64,000 nt of DNA. Source: Planctomycetota bacterium (GTDB lineage Bacteria; Planctomycetota; JAJSAM01; JAJVHW01). The position numbers and the translations under genes are program-made. The notes below the pieces were generated by a model that saw nothing but the letters and a program-made list of their open reading frames with translations, searched no databases and was not told the origin of the DNA. Shown here piece by piece: positions 9,323 to 17,979 of the stretch; the stretch's first letter is position 1, and every line of letters starts with the position of its first letter. The stretch is from positions 87,960 through 151,959 of the forward strand of contig JAIOPE010000037.1 of assembly GCA_021414065.1 (NCBI GenBank), in the 5' to 3' direction.

Positions 9323-11260
9323 ATGCACAACAGCACGCGTCTCCTCCTTGTCGCCGGCGTCCTTCTCCCCGTCACTGCGGGGTGCAAGGTGCAACCGGTG
9401 GACGGCAACATCGACCGCCGTCAGCCGGTCGCGGCCGAGTCGCTCGCGAGCACGTTGAAGAGCGGCGGCGGCACCATCGACACGCTGGGACACGGCGACA
9501 GCGTCACGGTCGGCGGCGGCACCGCCGGCGGCGTGAACACCGGAGCGGGCGGGCTCGGTCCCGCCGCCCGCGAGGCGGTGAAGTTCCTGCCGCTCGGCTA
9601 CGCCGGCGACGATCCGGGCGCACGCGCCCGCGGCGACGCTCCGTACGAGGACATCGTCCCCCACCCGGATCGTTGGCGCGTCGGCTTCCCGGCGTGGGAG
9701 CGCGGCTCGATGACAGACTCCCCGTGGGATCTCGGCGCCTGGTGGGATCCGTACCACCAGAACGTGCTGAAGGGCGACTACCCGCTCCCCGGCACCCAGA
9801 ACCTCTTCCTCTCCCTCGAGGCGAGCGCCGTCCTCAAGTACGAGACGAAGAAGCTGCCGATCCCGTCGGGCGGCTTCCCGCGCGACGCAGGCAACGACAC
9901 GTTCTTCGGGAGCTCTCACCTGCACGCCATCGAGGAGACGCTGTTCATCACCGCCGACCTCTTCCACGGTGAGACGTCGTTCAAGCCGGTGGACTGGCGC
10001 GTGCTCATCAAGGGCGCCTTCAACAAGAACTACGTCGCGACGCAGGAAAACGGCGTGCTCTACGCCGACGCCTCCGCCGGGCGCACGCGCACCGACGACC
10101 ACGCCACGCTCCAGCAGGCGTTCTTCGAGACGACCATCGCTTCCGTCAGCCCCAAGTACGACGTCATCCAGGCGCGTCTCGGCATCCAGCAGTTCAACTC
10201 CGACTTCCGCGGGTTCATGTTCTGCGACGACACGCTCGGCGCGCGGTTCTTCGGCAACTACGACGACAACAAGTGGCAGTGGAACCTTGGCTGGTTCCCG
10301 CGGCTCGAGAAGGACACGAACTCGGGCCTGAACACGCTCCACAAGAACGGCCAGAACGTCTACGTCGCGAACGTCTACCGCCAGGACGCGCTCGCGGCGC
10401 TGCTCCCGAAGTGGAAGGACGCGAACTGGAGTCACGGCCTCACGACGCAGGTGTCGATCCACCACCTCGACTCGAACGCGTCCGTCCACTACGACGAGAA
10501 CGATATCCTGGTGCGCCCGCGCATCGTCGGGTCGCTCGTGCCCGGCGAGTCGAACCTGACGTGGCTCGGCTGGACGAACGACGGCCACATCGACCGCATC
10601 AACGTCACGTCGGCGCTCTATCACGCGAGCGGCACCCAGGACTTCGACGAGATCGCCGGCCGCAAGGTCGATGTCGAGGGCAACCTCGCGGCGCTGGAGT
10701 TGTCGATCGACCGCGACTGGATGCGCTTCCGCGTGCAGGGCCTCTGGCAGAGCGGCGACGACAAGCCGCAGGACGGCACCGCGAAGGGCTTCGACGCCAT
10801 CTTCGACAACGAGAACTTCGCCGGAGGCGAGTTCGGCTTCTGGAACCGGCAGGGCATCGGCCTCGCGGGCACCGGCGTCGGACTCGTGCAGGGCGGCAGC
10901 CTCTACAACACGCTGCGATCGAGCAAGCTCGAGGGCAGCCCGGCGTTCGTCAACCCGGGCCTGCTGCTGCTCGGCGCCGGCTGGGACGCCCAGCTCACGC
11001 CGAAGATGAAACTCATCGCGAACGCATCGCACCTCTGGTTCGACGACACCGCGTCGCTCGAGTACGTGCTCGGCCAGGGGAAACTCCACCGCGCGATCGG
11101 GTGGGACCTCTCGGCCGGCGTGATCTGGCGCCCGCTCCTCACCGACAACGTGATCGTCAAGACCGGCGTTTCGGCGCTGCTCCCGAGCCGAGGGTTCGAG
11201 GACATCTACACCGACGACACGCTCTACGCGGGCTTCCTCGAACTCGTCCTCACCTGGTGA
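9323..11260 (+). CDS. Putative outer-membrane porin-like lipoprotein
   Basis: MHNSTRLLLVAGVLLPVTAGC lipobox-like start; about 645 aa with carbohydrate-porin-like alternating aromatic/polar strands and C-terminal ..YAGFLELVLTW. Confidence 0.6.
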   Translation: MHNSTRLLLVAGVLLPVTAGCKVQPVDGNIDRRQPVAAESLASTLKSGGGTIDTLGHGDSVTVGGGTAGGVNTGAGGLGPAAREAVKFLPLGYAGDDPGARARGDAPYEDIVPHPDRWRVGFPAWERGSMTDSPWDLGAWWDPYHQNVLKGDYPLPGTQNLFLSLEASAVLKYETKKLPIPSGGFPRDAGNDTFFGSSHLHAIEETLFITADLFHGETSFKPVDWRVLIKGAFNKNYVATQENGVLYADASAGRTRTDDHATLQQAFFETTIASVSPKYDVIQARLGIQQFNSDFRGFMFCDDTLGARFFGNYDDNKWQWNLGWFPRLEKDTNSGLNTLHKNGQNVYVANVYRQDALAALLPKWKDANWSHGLTTQVSIHHLDSNASVHYDENDILVRPRIVGSLVPGESNLTWLGWTNDGHIDRINVTSALYHASGTQDFDEIAGRKVDVEGNLAALELSIDRDWMRFRVQGLWQSGDDKPQDGTAKGFDAIFDNENFAGGEFGFWNRQGIGLAGTGVGLVQGGSLYNTLRSSKLEGSPAFVNPGLLLLGAGWDAQLTPKMKLIANASHLWFDDTASLEYVLGQGKLHRAIGWDLSAGVIWRPLLTDNVIVKTGVSALLPSRGFEDIYTDDTLYAGFLELVLTW

Positions 11261-11265
11261 ACCCC

Positions 11266-14200
11266 ATGAACCGCAAGAACCTCCTCCGCGGCTCGCTCCT
11301 CTGCTTCGCGGGCTCCGCACTCCTCGCAGGGTGCCTCGCGTCGTCCGACGGACCGCCTGATCTCGCGCCCCCCGGATCGGTTTGGGACAGCCACCGCGCC
11401 GCCGCCCGGGTCGCCTCGCAAGCCGAGGATCGTGGGCCCGACCTCGCGTCGCGCATGGCGAAGGCGTCGGCCGAGTACGACGCGAAGAGCAAGGGCTGCC
11501 TCGCCTCCGGATGTCACGAGGGCGTCGAGCCGGCACACGCGCGGCAGACCGTGCAGATCGGCTGCGTGGACTGCCACGGCGGCGACGGCCTCGCGACCGC
11601 GAAGAACGACGCGCACGTGCTGCCGCCGGACCCGGAGATGACCGCGAAGACCGCGGCCATCCGTCAGGACGCCGAGTGGATGGCGCTGCCGTACGAGTAC
11701 GTTCGCTTCGTCAACCCGGGCGACCTGCGCGTCGTGGACTCGACGTGCGGCCCGTGCCACGCCAACGAGGCGTACGCGTCGAAGAAGAGCATGATGACCC
11801 ACGGGGCGATGCTCTGGGGCGCAGCGCTCTACAACAACGGCAGCTTCCCGCTGAAGCGCCCGCACTTCGGCGAGGCGTACGACGAGAACGGCATGCCCGC
11901 GCGCATGCAGACCGTTCCCGCGCCGACCGACGACGAGATCAAGACGAAGGGCGTGCTCGCGTATCTCGATCCGCTCCCGCGCTACAACATCTCGCAGATG
12001 GGCAACATCCTCCGCGTGTTCGAACGCGGCACGACGAAGCCCCTCGAGCTCGCGAACCCCAACAAGGACGAAGACCCGGGCCTGCCCGCGCGCCGTCTCT
12101 CGTTCCGCGGCCCCGGCACGCAACTCCGCACCGACCCGGTCTACCTCGGCATCACGAAGACGCGCCTCCTCGACCCGATCCTGTGGATGCCCGGCTCGAA
12201 CGACCACCCCGGCGACTACCGCCACTCCGGTTGCACCGCGTGCCACATGGTCTACGCGAACGACCGCGACCCCGACCACTCGGGCCCGTGGGCGAAGTTC
12301 GGCAACCGCGGCCTCTCGCAGTCGAAGGACAAGTCGATCCCGAAGAACGAGTCGGGCCACCCGATCACCCACACGATGACCCGCTCGATCCCGTCGAGCC
12401 AGTGCATCGTCTGCCACATGCACCCCGGCACGAACATGGTCACCACGTACTACGGCGACCTCTGGTACGACAACGAGACCGACGCCGCGGGCCTCTATCA
12501 CGGCCGCGAGGACCAGTCGCACCAAGAGGTCTACGACACGCAGGAGCTGAACCCCGAGGGCTCGGCGCTCCGCGGCAAGTGGGGAGACCCCGAGTTCCTG
12601 GCCGACATCACGTCGAAGAACGGTGAGCTCCGGAACGTGCAGTTCTCGGACTACCACGGCCACGGCTGGCTCTACCGCAAGGTCTGGAAGAAGGATCGCA
12701 AGGGCAACATGCTCGACGCGAACGACCAGATCGTCTCGCCCGACGACCCGAAGAAGTGGGAGAAGACCGTCCACCTGAAAGACATCCACCTCGAGCGCGG
12801 GATGCACTGCGTCGATTGCCACTTCACGCAGGACGTCCACGGCACGGGCAAGCTCCACCAGGAGCCGCGCGCGGCGACCGAGATCATGTGCGTGGACTGC
12901 CACGGCACGTACAAGGCGCGCGCCACGCTCATCACGTCGGGCGTGGTCGGCGGGAACGACCTGACGCAGTCGATGACACCCTTCGGCGCTCGGTTCATCA
13001 GCCGCCGCGGTGTGATCTACCAGCAGTCGCAGATGGACAAGGACGTGCTGTGGGCCGTGCCGCAGGTGGCCGACTCGATCGACCCGGCAAACGCGGGCAA
13101 GCAGTACTTCGAGGGCCAGGACACCGGCCGGAAGCGCCCCGTCTACAACGAGAAGGCGCGCTGGGCGAAGACCGTGAAGAAGGACGGCCAGACCTGGGGC
13201 GACGGCACCGTCGGCGAGATGGAACTCGCGCACTCGAACGACCGCATCACGTGCCAGACGTGCCACACGTCGTGGACCACGTCGTGCTTCGGCTGCCACC
13301 TCTCGATGAAAGCCAACAGCCGCAAGGAGATCCGCCACTACGAGGGCGGCACCTCGCGCAACTGGACGCAGTACAACTATCAATCGATGCGCGACGAAAC
13401 ATACATGATCGGCATCGACGGAACCGTCACCGGGAACAAGATCAGCCCCGTGCGGCCGGCCTGCCCGATCATCGTCGGCTCGCAGAACCAGAACCGCGAG
13501 TGGCTGTACTCCCAGCAGCAGACGATCAGCGCGGAGGGCTTCTCGGGTCAGGCGTTCTCGCCGTACGTGCCGCACACCGTGCGCCGCACCGAGACGAAGA
13601 CCTGCACCGACTGCCACCTCTCCGAGCAGAACGACAACAACGCGCTCATCGCCCACCTGCTCACGCAGGGCACCAACTTCACGGGCTTCATGGGACGCAT
13701 CTGCTACGTCGGCGCCGGCGACGGCGGCTTCTACGCGGTCACCGTGACCGAGCGCGACGAGCCGCAGGCCGTGATCGGTTCCACGCTCCACCGCGACGCG
13801 TTCCCCGAGCGCTTCAAGGCGTTCGTCGATGGCGGCCGCGTACTCGGCGAGGCCTACCACCACCACGGTGAAGACACGCGCTCGATCCAGCTCCGCGGCG
13901 AGTACCTCTACGCCGCCGAGGGCGAGGGCGGCCTCGAGATCTACGACGTCTCGAACGTGGACAACAAGGGCTTCAGCGAGCGCATGACCACGTCGCTCAA
14001 CTCGCCGCTCGGCCAGAAGTTCTACGTCCACACGAAGGACGCCCGCGCCGTCGCCAGCCCGACCACGCTCGGCGTGGACCCGACGCGCCCCCACCGCGCG
14101 GAGAACGAGGAAGGCCCGATCCACCTGCTCTACGCGTTCCTCTACGTGGCCGACCGCGAAGAGGGCCTCGTCATGGTCCTCGCCGCGACGCTCCTCGACG

Positions 14201-15024
14201 GCGACCCGACGAACAACTTCCTCGATCGCACCGTGGTCTTCAACCCGGACGGCGTCCTCGACGGTGCCGAGTCGATCACGATCGCCGGCAACTACGCGTA
14301 CGTCGGGGCGAAGCAGGGGCTCGTCGTTCTCGACCTGTCCGCGATCTCGCTCACCGACATGAAGCCGAAGGTCGTGAAGGTGATCCCCGAGCTCCAGGGC
14401 ATCACGTCGATCGCGGTGCAGTTCCGTTATGCGTTCGTCACCGACGCCAAGGGCCTCGCCGTCGTGGACGTCACCGACCCGGCGAAGGCCGTGGTCGTCC
14501 CTGGCGCCCGCATCGCGCTGGAGCAGGCGAACGACGTCTTCGTGGCCCGCACGTACGCCTACGTCTCCGCCGGCAAGAAGGGCCTCGTGATCGTGGACGT
14601 CGAGAACCCGGAGAAGCCGAAGATCGATCAGGTCTTCGACGCCGACGGGAAGATGAACGACGTGCGGATGACGCGCATCGCGATCACGAACACCTCGCTC
14701 TTCGCGTACGTGGCCGACGGCGTGAACGGCCTCCGCGTCGTGCAGCTCACGTCGCCCGAGACCGTCCCGCAGTTCGCCGGTTTCAGCCCGCGCCCGAAGC
14801 CGGTCCTCATCTCGACCTTCCCGACCCCGACTCCGGCGAAGGCCCTGTCGAAGCCCCTCGACCGCGACCGCGGCGTGGACGAGAGCGGCAACCAGCTCAC
14901 CGTCTTCGGCCGCATCGGATCGCGCCCCTTGAACGGCGAGGAGTCCCGCCGCCTCTACATCCGCGACGGCAAGCTCTTCCGCGTGTCGGACAAGCCGAAG
15001 ACGAAGGCCCTCGACCCGAAATGA
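11266..15024 (+). CDS. Lipoprotein multihaem cytochrome c with C-terminal LVIVD beta-propeller repeats
   Basis: Lipobox SALLAGC; nine CXXCH motifs (CVDCH, CGPCH, CTACH, CIVCH, CVDCH, CVDCH, CQTCH, CFGCH, CTDCH) plus one CX4CH (CLASGCH); five LVIVD-like repeats (e.g. YAYVSAGKKGLVIVDVENP). Confidence 0.9.
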   Translation: MNRKNLLRGSLLCFAGSALLAGCLASSDGPPDLAPPGSVWDSHRAAARVASQAEDRGPDLASRMAKASAEYDAKSKGCLASGCHEGVEPAHARQTVQIGCVDCHGGDGLATAKNDAHVLPPDPEMTAKTAAIRQDAEWMALPYEYVRFVNPGDLRVVDSTCGPCHANEAYASKKSMMTHGAMLWGAALYNNGSFPLKRPHFGEAYDENGMPARMQTVPAPTDDEIKTKGVLAYLDPLPRYNISQMGNILRVFERGTTKPLELANPNKDEDPGLPARRLSFRGPGTQLRTDPVYLGITKTRLLDPILWMPGSNDHPGDYRHSGCTACHMVYANDRDPDHSGPWAKFGNRGLSQSKDKSIPKNESGHPITHTMTRSIPSSQCIVCHMHPGTNMVTTYYGDLWYDNETDAAGLYHGREDQSHQEVYDTQELNPEGSALRGKWGDPEFLADITSKNGELRNVQFSDYHGHGWLYRKVWKKDRKGNMLDANDQIVSPDDPKKWEKTVHLKDIHLERGMHCVDCHFTQDVHGTGKLHQEPRAATEIMCVDCHGTYKARATLITSGVVGGNDLTQSMTPFGARFISRRGVIYQQSQMDKDVLWAVPQVADSIDPANAGKQYFEGQDTGRKRPVYNEKARWAKTVKKDGQTWGDGTVGEMELAHSNDRITCQTCHTSWTTSCFGCHLSMKANSRKEIRHYEGGTSRNWTQYNYQSMRDETYMIGIDGTVTGNKISPVRPACPIIVGSQNQNREWLYSQQQTISAEGFSGQAFSPYVPHTVRRTETKTCTDCHLSEQNDNNALIAHLLTQGTNFTGFMGRICYVGAGDGGFYAVTVTERDEPQAVIGSTLHRDAFPERFKAFVDGGRVLGEAYHHHGEDTRSIQLRGEYLYAAEGEGGLEIYDVSNVDNKGFSERMTTSLNSPLGQKFYVHTKDARAVASPTTLGVDPTRPHRAENEEGPIHLLYAFLYVADREEGLVMVLAATLLDGDPTNNFLDRTVVFNPDGVLDGAESITIAGNYAYVGAKQGLVVLDLSAISLTDMKPKVVKVIPELQGITSIAVQFRYAFVTDAKGLAVVDVTDPAKAVVVPGARIALEQANDVFVARTYAYVSAGKKGLVIVDVENPEKPKIDQVFDADGKMNDVRMTRIAITNTSLFAYVADGVNGLRVVQLTSPETVPQFAGFSPRPKPVLISTFPTPTPAKALSKPLDRDRGVDESGNQLTVFGRIGSRPLNGEESRRLYIRDGKLFRVSDKPKTKALDPK

Positions 15025-15041
15025 GAGCGCTGCGCGCTCTC
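15023..15041. terminator. Hairpin directly at the cytochrome stop codon
   Basis: gagagcgc-tgc-gcgctctc perfect 8-bp stem, 3-nt loop; no T tract. Confidence 0.4.
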
Positions 15042-15053
15042 AACACGGCGTAC

Positions 15054-15141
15054 GGGGACGGCCTTCGCTTTCAACTTCCCTTCAGCGATCGCTGTTTCGC
15101 CAACGCGCGTCGCAGGGAAGTTGAAAGCGAACGCCGTCCCC
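15054..15141. repeat. Long inverted repeat (28-bp arms, 32-nt loop)
   Basis: ggggacggccttcgctttcaacttccct (15054-15081) versus agggaagttgaaagcgaacgccgtcccc (15114-15141): 27/28 complementary; loop contains palindrome cagcgatcgctg. Confidence 0.85.
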
Positions 15142-15253
15142 TGAGCGAAGGCGCGTTCGTTCGTTCGTTCGGGGTACCGGCTTTAGCCGCATGGCCGTCT
15201 GGATAACGGGGGTCTGGCTGCCCGGGGGGAGCGACAGGCAACCGACTTCGTTC

Positions 15254-15493
15254 GCCCCGAAGGGGCAGAGGAACTCAAGCCCAGGGCAACGCCCTGGGAT
15301 TTCGGGATGGTGAATCCCGAGCCCTGTAGGGGCGGCTCAATCCCAGAGGAATGCTGGATCGCACGCGGTCCGCGCAGGCGCGTCGGCCGAGGTCGCACTC
15401 GCGCGGTTCAGTCGCCCCTACAGGGCTCGGCGAGGAGGGCAACTCAAACCCAGGGCGTTGCCCTGGGCTGGAGTTACGCTGCCCCTTCGGGGC
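15254..15493. repeat. Inverted cluster of REP/BIME-like palindromes
   Basis: GCCCCGAAGGGGC (15254), CCCAGGGCAACGCCCTGGG (15280), GCCCTGTAGGGGC (15321) mirrored by GCCCCTACAGGGC (15414), CCCAGGGCGTTGCCCTGGG (15449), GCCCCTTCGGGGC (15481). Confidence 0.85.
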
Positions 15494-15645
15494 GCCGGAA
15501 TCGAGGCTGCGAGCCGTTCACCGGTCGGCGATGGGCTTTCAGCCGGAGGTGGCATCTCGTGGTGACCCCGCGCTCGCTGAGCGCCGCACACGTCGCCACT
15601 CGAGCGACGCATCCACCGGCGCACGCGCCGTGACCCGAGCGACGT

Positions 15646-15659
15646 CCGACTGAAGTCGG
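15646..15659. repeat. Short REP-like hairpin
   Basis: CCGACT-ga-AGTCGG. Confidence 0.5.
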
Positions 15660-15703
15660 GACTCCGAACGAACCGCAGGCGCCACCTGCTGTATCCTCCT
15701 GAC

Positions 15704-16393
15704 GTGACCCCGAAGCGACGTCGCGTCCTCGTCGTTCTCGCGTGCTGCGCGGCGATCGCCGTCGGGGGCGTCGCCGTCTCCGCGATCCCGCCGACCTATC
15801 CGGATCCGCCGCTCCGGTTCTGGGCGTGGCGCCCGGCGTCCGACTTCCCGAACTACGGCGAAGACGTCGAACCGGGAATCTACGCCGACCGCGGTGGCCC
15901 TGTGGTGTCCGGACTCGAGCAGGTCTATGTCCTCTCAACTCGCGAGTTGCCGCCGACCGTGTTCCGCCCCGAGACCGCATGGAACCGCCTGTTGCGTCGG
16001 ATCGACCACGACTGGGCCGACCGGCTCGGTGGCGACCTGTCGCTGTACGAAGTCCACCGGATCGACTGCGTCGAGGTTGAGTCGGAGACGGACGAACCGG
16101 CCGCCTGGCTCTCCTTCACCCGCGTCACCGACGACCTCCCCGACGGTGCCGTGCCTCGCGCCGATCTCGTCGGCACGTGGCAGGAGGAGTCCGAGAACCA
16201 GGCGTGGGACCTCCGCGCTGACGGCACGCTCGACCGCAAGTGGCGCGTCTCGCTCTCGTCCGGGACCTGGGGCGAGATCGACGGCCTCGTCTTCCTCCGC
16301 CCCGCCGGCCAGCGCTGCCAGGTCCGCGTGCTCCTCCCCGGTCGCACGTCATGGCGCGACGGATACGCGAGGTTCGTCGCCGAGCGCCGCTGA
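15704..16393 (+). CDS. Hypothetical membrane-anchored/exported protein
   Basis: 229 aa ORF with N-terminal TM/signal segment VLVVLACCAAIAVGGVAVSAIPP. Confidence 0.6.
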   Translation: MTPKRRRVLVVLACCAAIAVGGVAVSAIPPTYPDPPLRFWAWRPASDFPNYGEDVEPGIYADRGGPVVSGLEQVYVLSTRELPPTVFRPETAWNRLLRRIDHDWADRLGGDLSLYEVHRIDCVEVESETDEPAAWLSFTRVTDDLPDGAVPRADLVGTWQEESENQAWDLRADGTLDRKWRVSLSSGTWGEIDGLVFLRPAGQRCQVRVLLPGRTSWRDGYARFVAERR

Positions 16394-16413
16394 GTTCCGT
16401 TCGCGCCGACCTA

Positions 16414-16815
16414 CTACCGGGCGACCAGGACTCCTGCGCACGCGACGGCCAGCAGGACTGCGAGTGCCTCGAAGAAGGCCATGCCGATGGCGAGGGCCTT
16501 CCGCTCGGTGCGGGCGGCGCGATGGATGGCCCAGGCGAGGGCCGCAGCCGGTGCGAGCCACACGCAGGTGCAGACGACCACCTGAATCGACGGCCCGGGG
16601 AACATGCGGCCGCGCTCGGCCGCGATCCCCCACACCCATACGACTGCGCCCGACACGACCGACGCCGCGACGGAGACCGCCCCGCCGAGGAGCATTCCGA
16701 ACAGGACGAGCCCCGGCTCCACCTCCGGGTCGCGACCCGCCTTGCGCGGCGGCGGAACGGGCGTAGGCGGCAGGCCGACTGCCGGATCGTCGAAGTGTTG
16801 CGTCGGCTCGGTCAC
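16414..16815 (-). CDS. Small membrane protein, paralogue A of a four-gene tandem family
   Basis: GTG start, VTEPTQHF...RTERKALAIGMAFFEALAVLLAVACAGVLVAR; shares RKxxAIGMAxxxxLAVLLAVACAG with its neighbours. Confidence 0.6.
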   Translation of the reverse strand: MTEPTQHFDDPAVGLPPTPVPPPRKAGRDPEVEPGLVLFGMLLGGAVSVAASVVSGAVVWVWGIAAERGRMFPGPSIQVVVCTCVWLAPAAALAWAIHRAARTERKALAIGMAFFEALAVLLAVACAGVLVAR

Positions 16816-16988
16816 AGGGTACTGCTCGTCCGACGAAGCAAGCCGTGGCACGAAGACCCGCGAGCCGCAGGTTGCCAGACGCGGACGGTGTTCGCCTTCG
16901 CTACCCATCGGCGCCCCACCGCAGGCCCCTCGCGCGCCGAAGAGAAGCGAGCGTGAAGACCGTCCGGGGCGCGCATGCGTCGCATCGC

Positions 16989-17273
16989 CTACCTGAGGGC
17001 GAACACGAGCCCCGCGCACGCGACCGCCAGCAGCACCGCGAGTCCTGCGAACAGGGCCATGCCGATCGCGACGCCCTTCCGACGGGTGCGGACGGCGCGG
17101 CGGATGGACCAGACCAGCGCCGCGACCGGGACGACCGGGGCGACCAAGCTGCCCACGCCGAGCGCCCACGAAGCGAGCACCGTCTCGCCGACGAGTAACG
17201 TGATCGCCCACGCGAGCCCGGCCATCGCGAAGACGCTGCCGAAGCAGAGCCCCGCGCCGAGGAGCATGCCCAA
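16989..17273 (-). CDS. Small membrane protein, paralogue B (possible frameshift near the N-terminus)
   Basis: GMLLGAGLCFGSVFAMAGLAWAI...RRKGVAIGMALFAGLAVLLAVACAGLVFALR; an upstream VNEPTPP start resembling paralogue A lies in another frame (GTG at 17301). Confidence 0.55.
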   Translation of the reverse strand: MGMLLGAGLCFGSVFAMAGLAWAITLLVGETVLASWALGVGSLVAPVVPVAALVWSIRRAVRTRRKGVAIGMALFAGLAVLLAVACAGLVFALR

Positions 17274-17311
17274 CAGAACACGGCGGTGTCGGTTCGTTCA
17301 CGGGCTCACCC

Positions 17312-17650
17312 TCATCCGGAGAAGCAGGCGGTTGCAAGGAGCCCGGCGACCGAAACCACGATCGCGAGTCCTATGGCGAAGTCGCGACGCCGCGAGCGCA
17401 CGGCCCACACGAGGACGAGCAGACCCGCGGCGACGCTCGCCACCCAGGCCCACGAGACGTTGCGCTCGAGTCCCATCCAGCCCTCCTCGACGGGAAGACT
17501 GAACGCGATGAAGAGCGCGATGGCCGCGAGCGCCGCGCCGGTCGCGCACCCCGCGCCCAGCCCGGCCGATCGAAGCAGTCGCGCGCCGAGTCGCTCCGGC
17601 CGCGCGGGCGGCGGGACGGAACCACCGCCCGGCGGCGGCGAGTCGCTCAT
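17312..17650 (-). CDS. Small membrane protein, paralogue C
   Basis: MSDSPPPGGGSVPPPARPERL...SRRRDFAIGLAIVVSVAGLLATACFSG; start overlaps the stop of the upstream gene (ATGA). Confidence 0.6.
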   Translation of the reverse strand: MSDSPPPGGGSVPPPARPERLGARLLRSAGLGAGCATGAALAAIALFIAFSLPVEEGWMGLERNVSWAWVASVAAGLLVLVWAVRSRRRDFAIGLAIVVSVAGLLATACFSG

Positions 17651-17979
17651 CACAGCGCCATCGTCGAGAAGCACGCCGTCAGCACGAGGGCCGCGAGGCC
17701 CGCGTAGATCGCCATCCCGATGGCCCGGCCCTCTCGGCCGCGGCGGGCGTTCCACCAGATCAGCCCGACGAGCACCGGGATCGGCACGAACCACGCCACG
17801 ATGCTCGGCATGAGCGCCGCGTACTCGCCGTCGCCCGCGAAGCATGCGACGAGTACCCAGAGGACGATGCGGATGCCCCACATCACGGCCATCGCGATGC
17901 CGAATCCGGCGAGCACCTGCTGCCATCGCACGGGGTTCACCCCGCTGCGGGTCGGTTCGGGGACGTCCGGCTGCGTCAT
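17650..17979 (-). CDS. Small membrane protein, paralogue D
   Basis: MTQPDVPEPTRSG...REGRAIGMAIYAGLAALVLTACFSTMAL; ATGA overlap with the radical SAM gene stop. Confidence 0.62.
   Translation of the reverse strand: MTQPDVPEPTRSGVNPVRWQQVLAGFGIAMAVMWGIRIVLWVLVACFAGDGEYAALMPSIVAWFVPIPVLVGLIWWNARRGREGRAIGMAIYAGLAALVLTACFSTMAL

Noticed and set aside
11224-14124. 966-aa minus-strand ORF antisense to the multihaem cytochrome
   Set aside because: No domain motifs; explained by GC-rich codon bias of the true gene
15254-15493. CRISPR-like array
   Set aside because: Palindromes are of three different types in mirrored order without regular spacers
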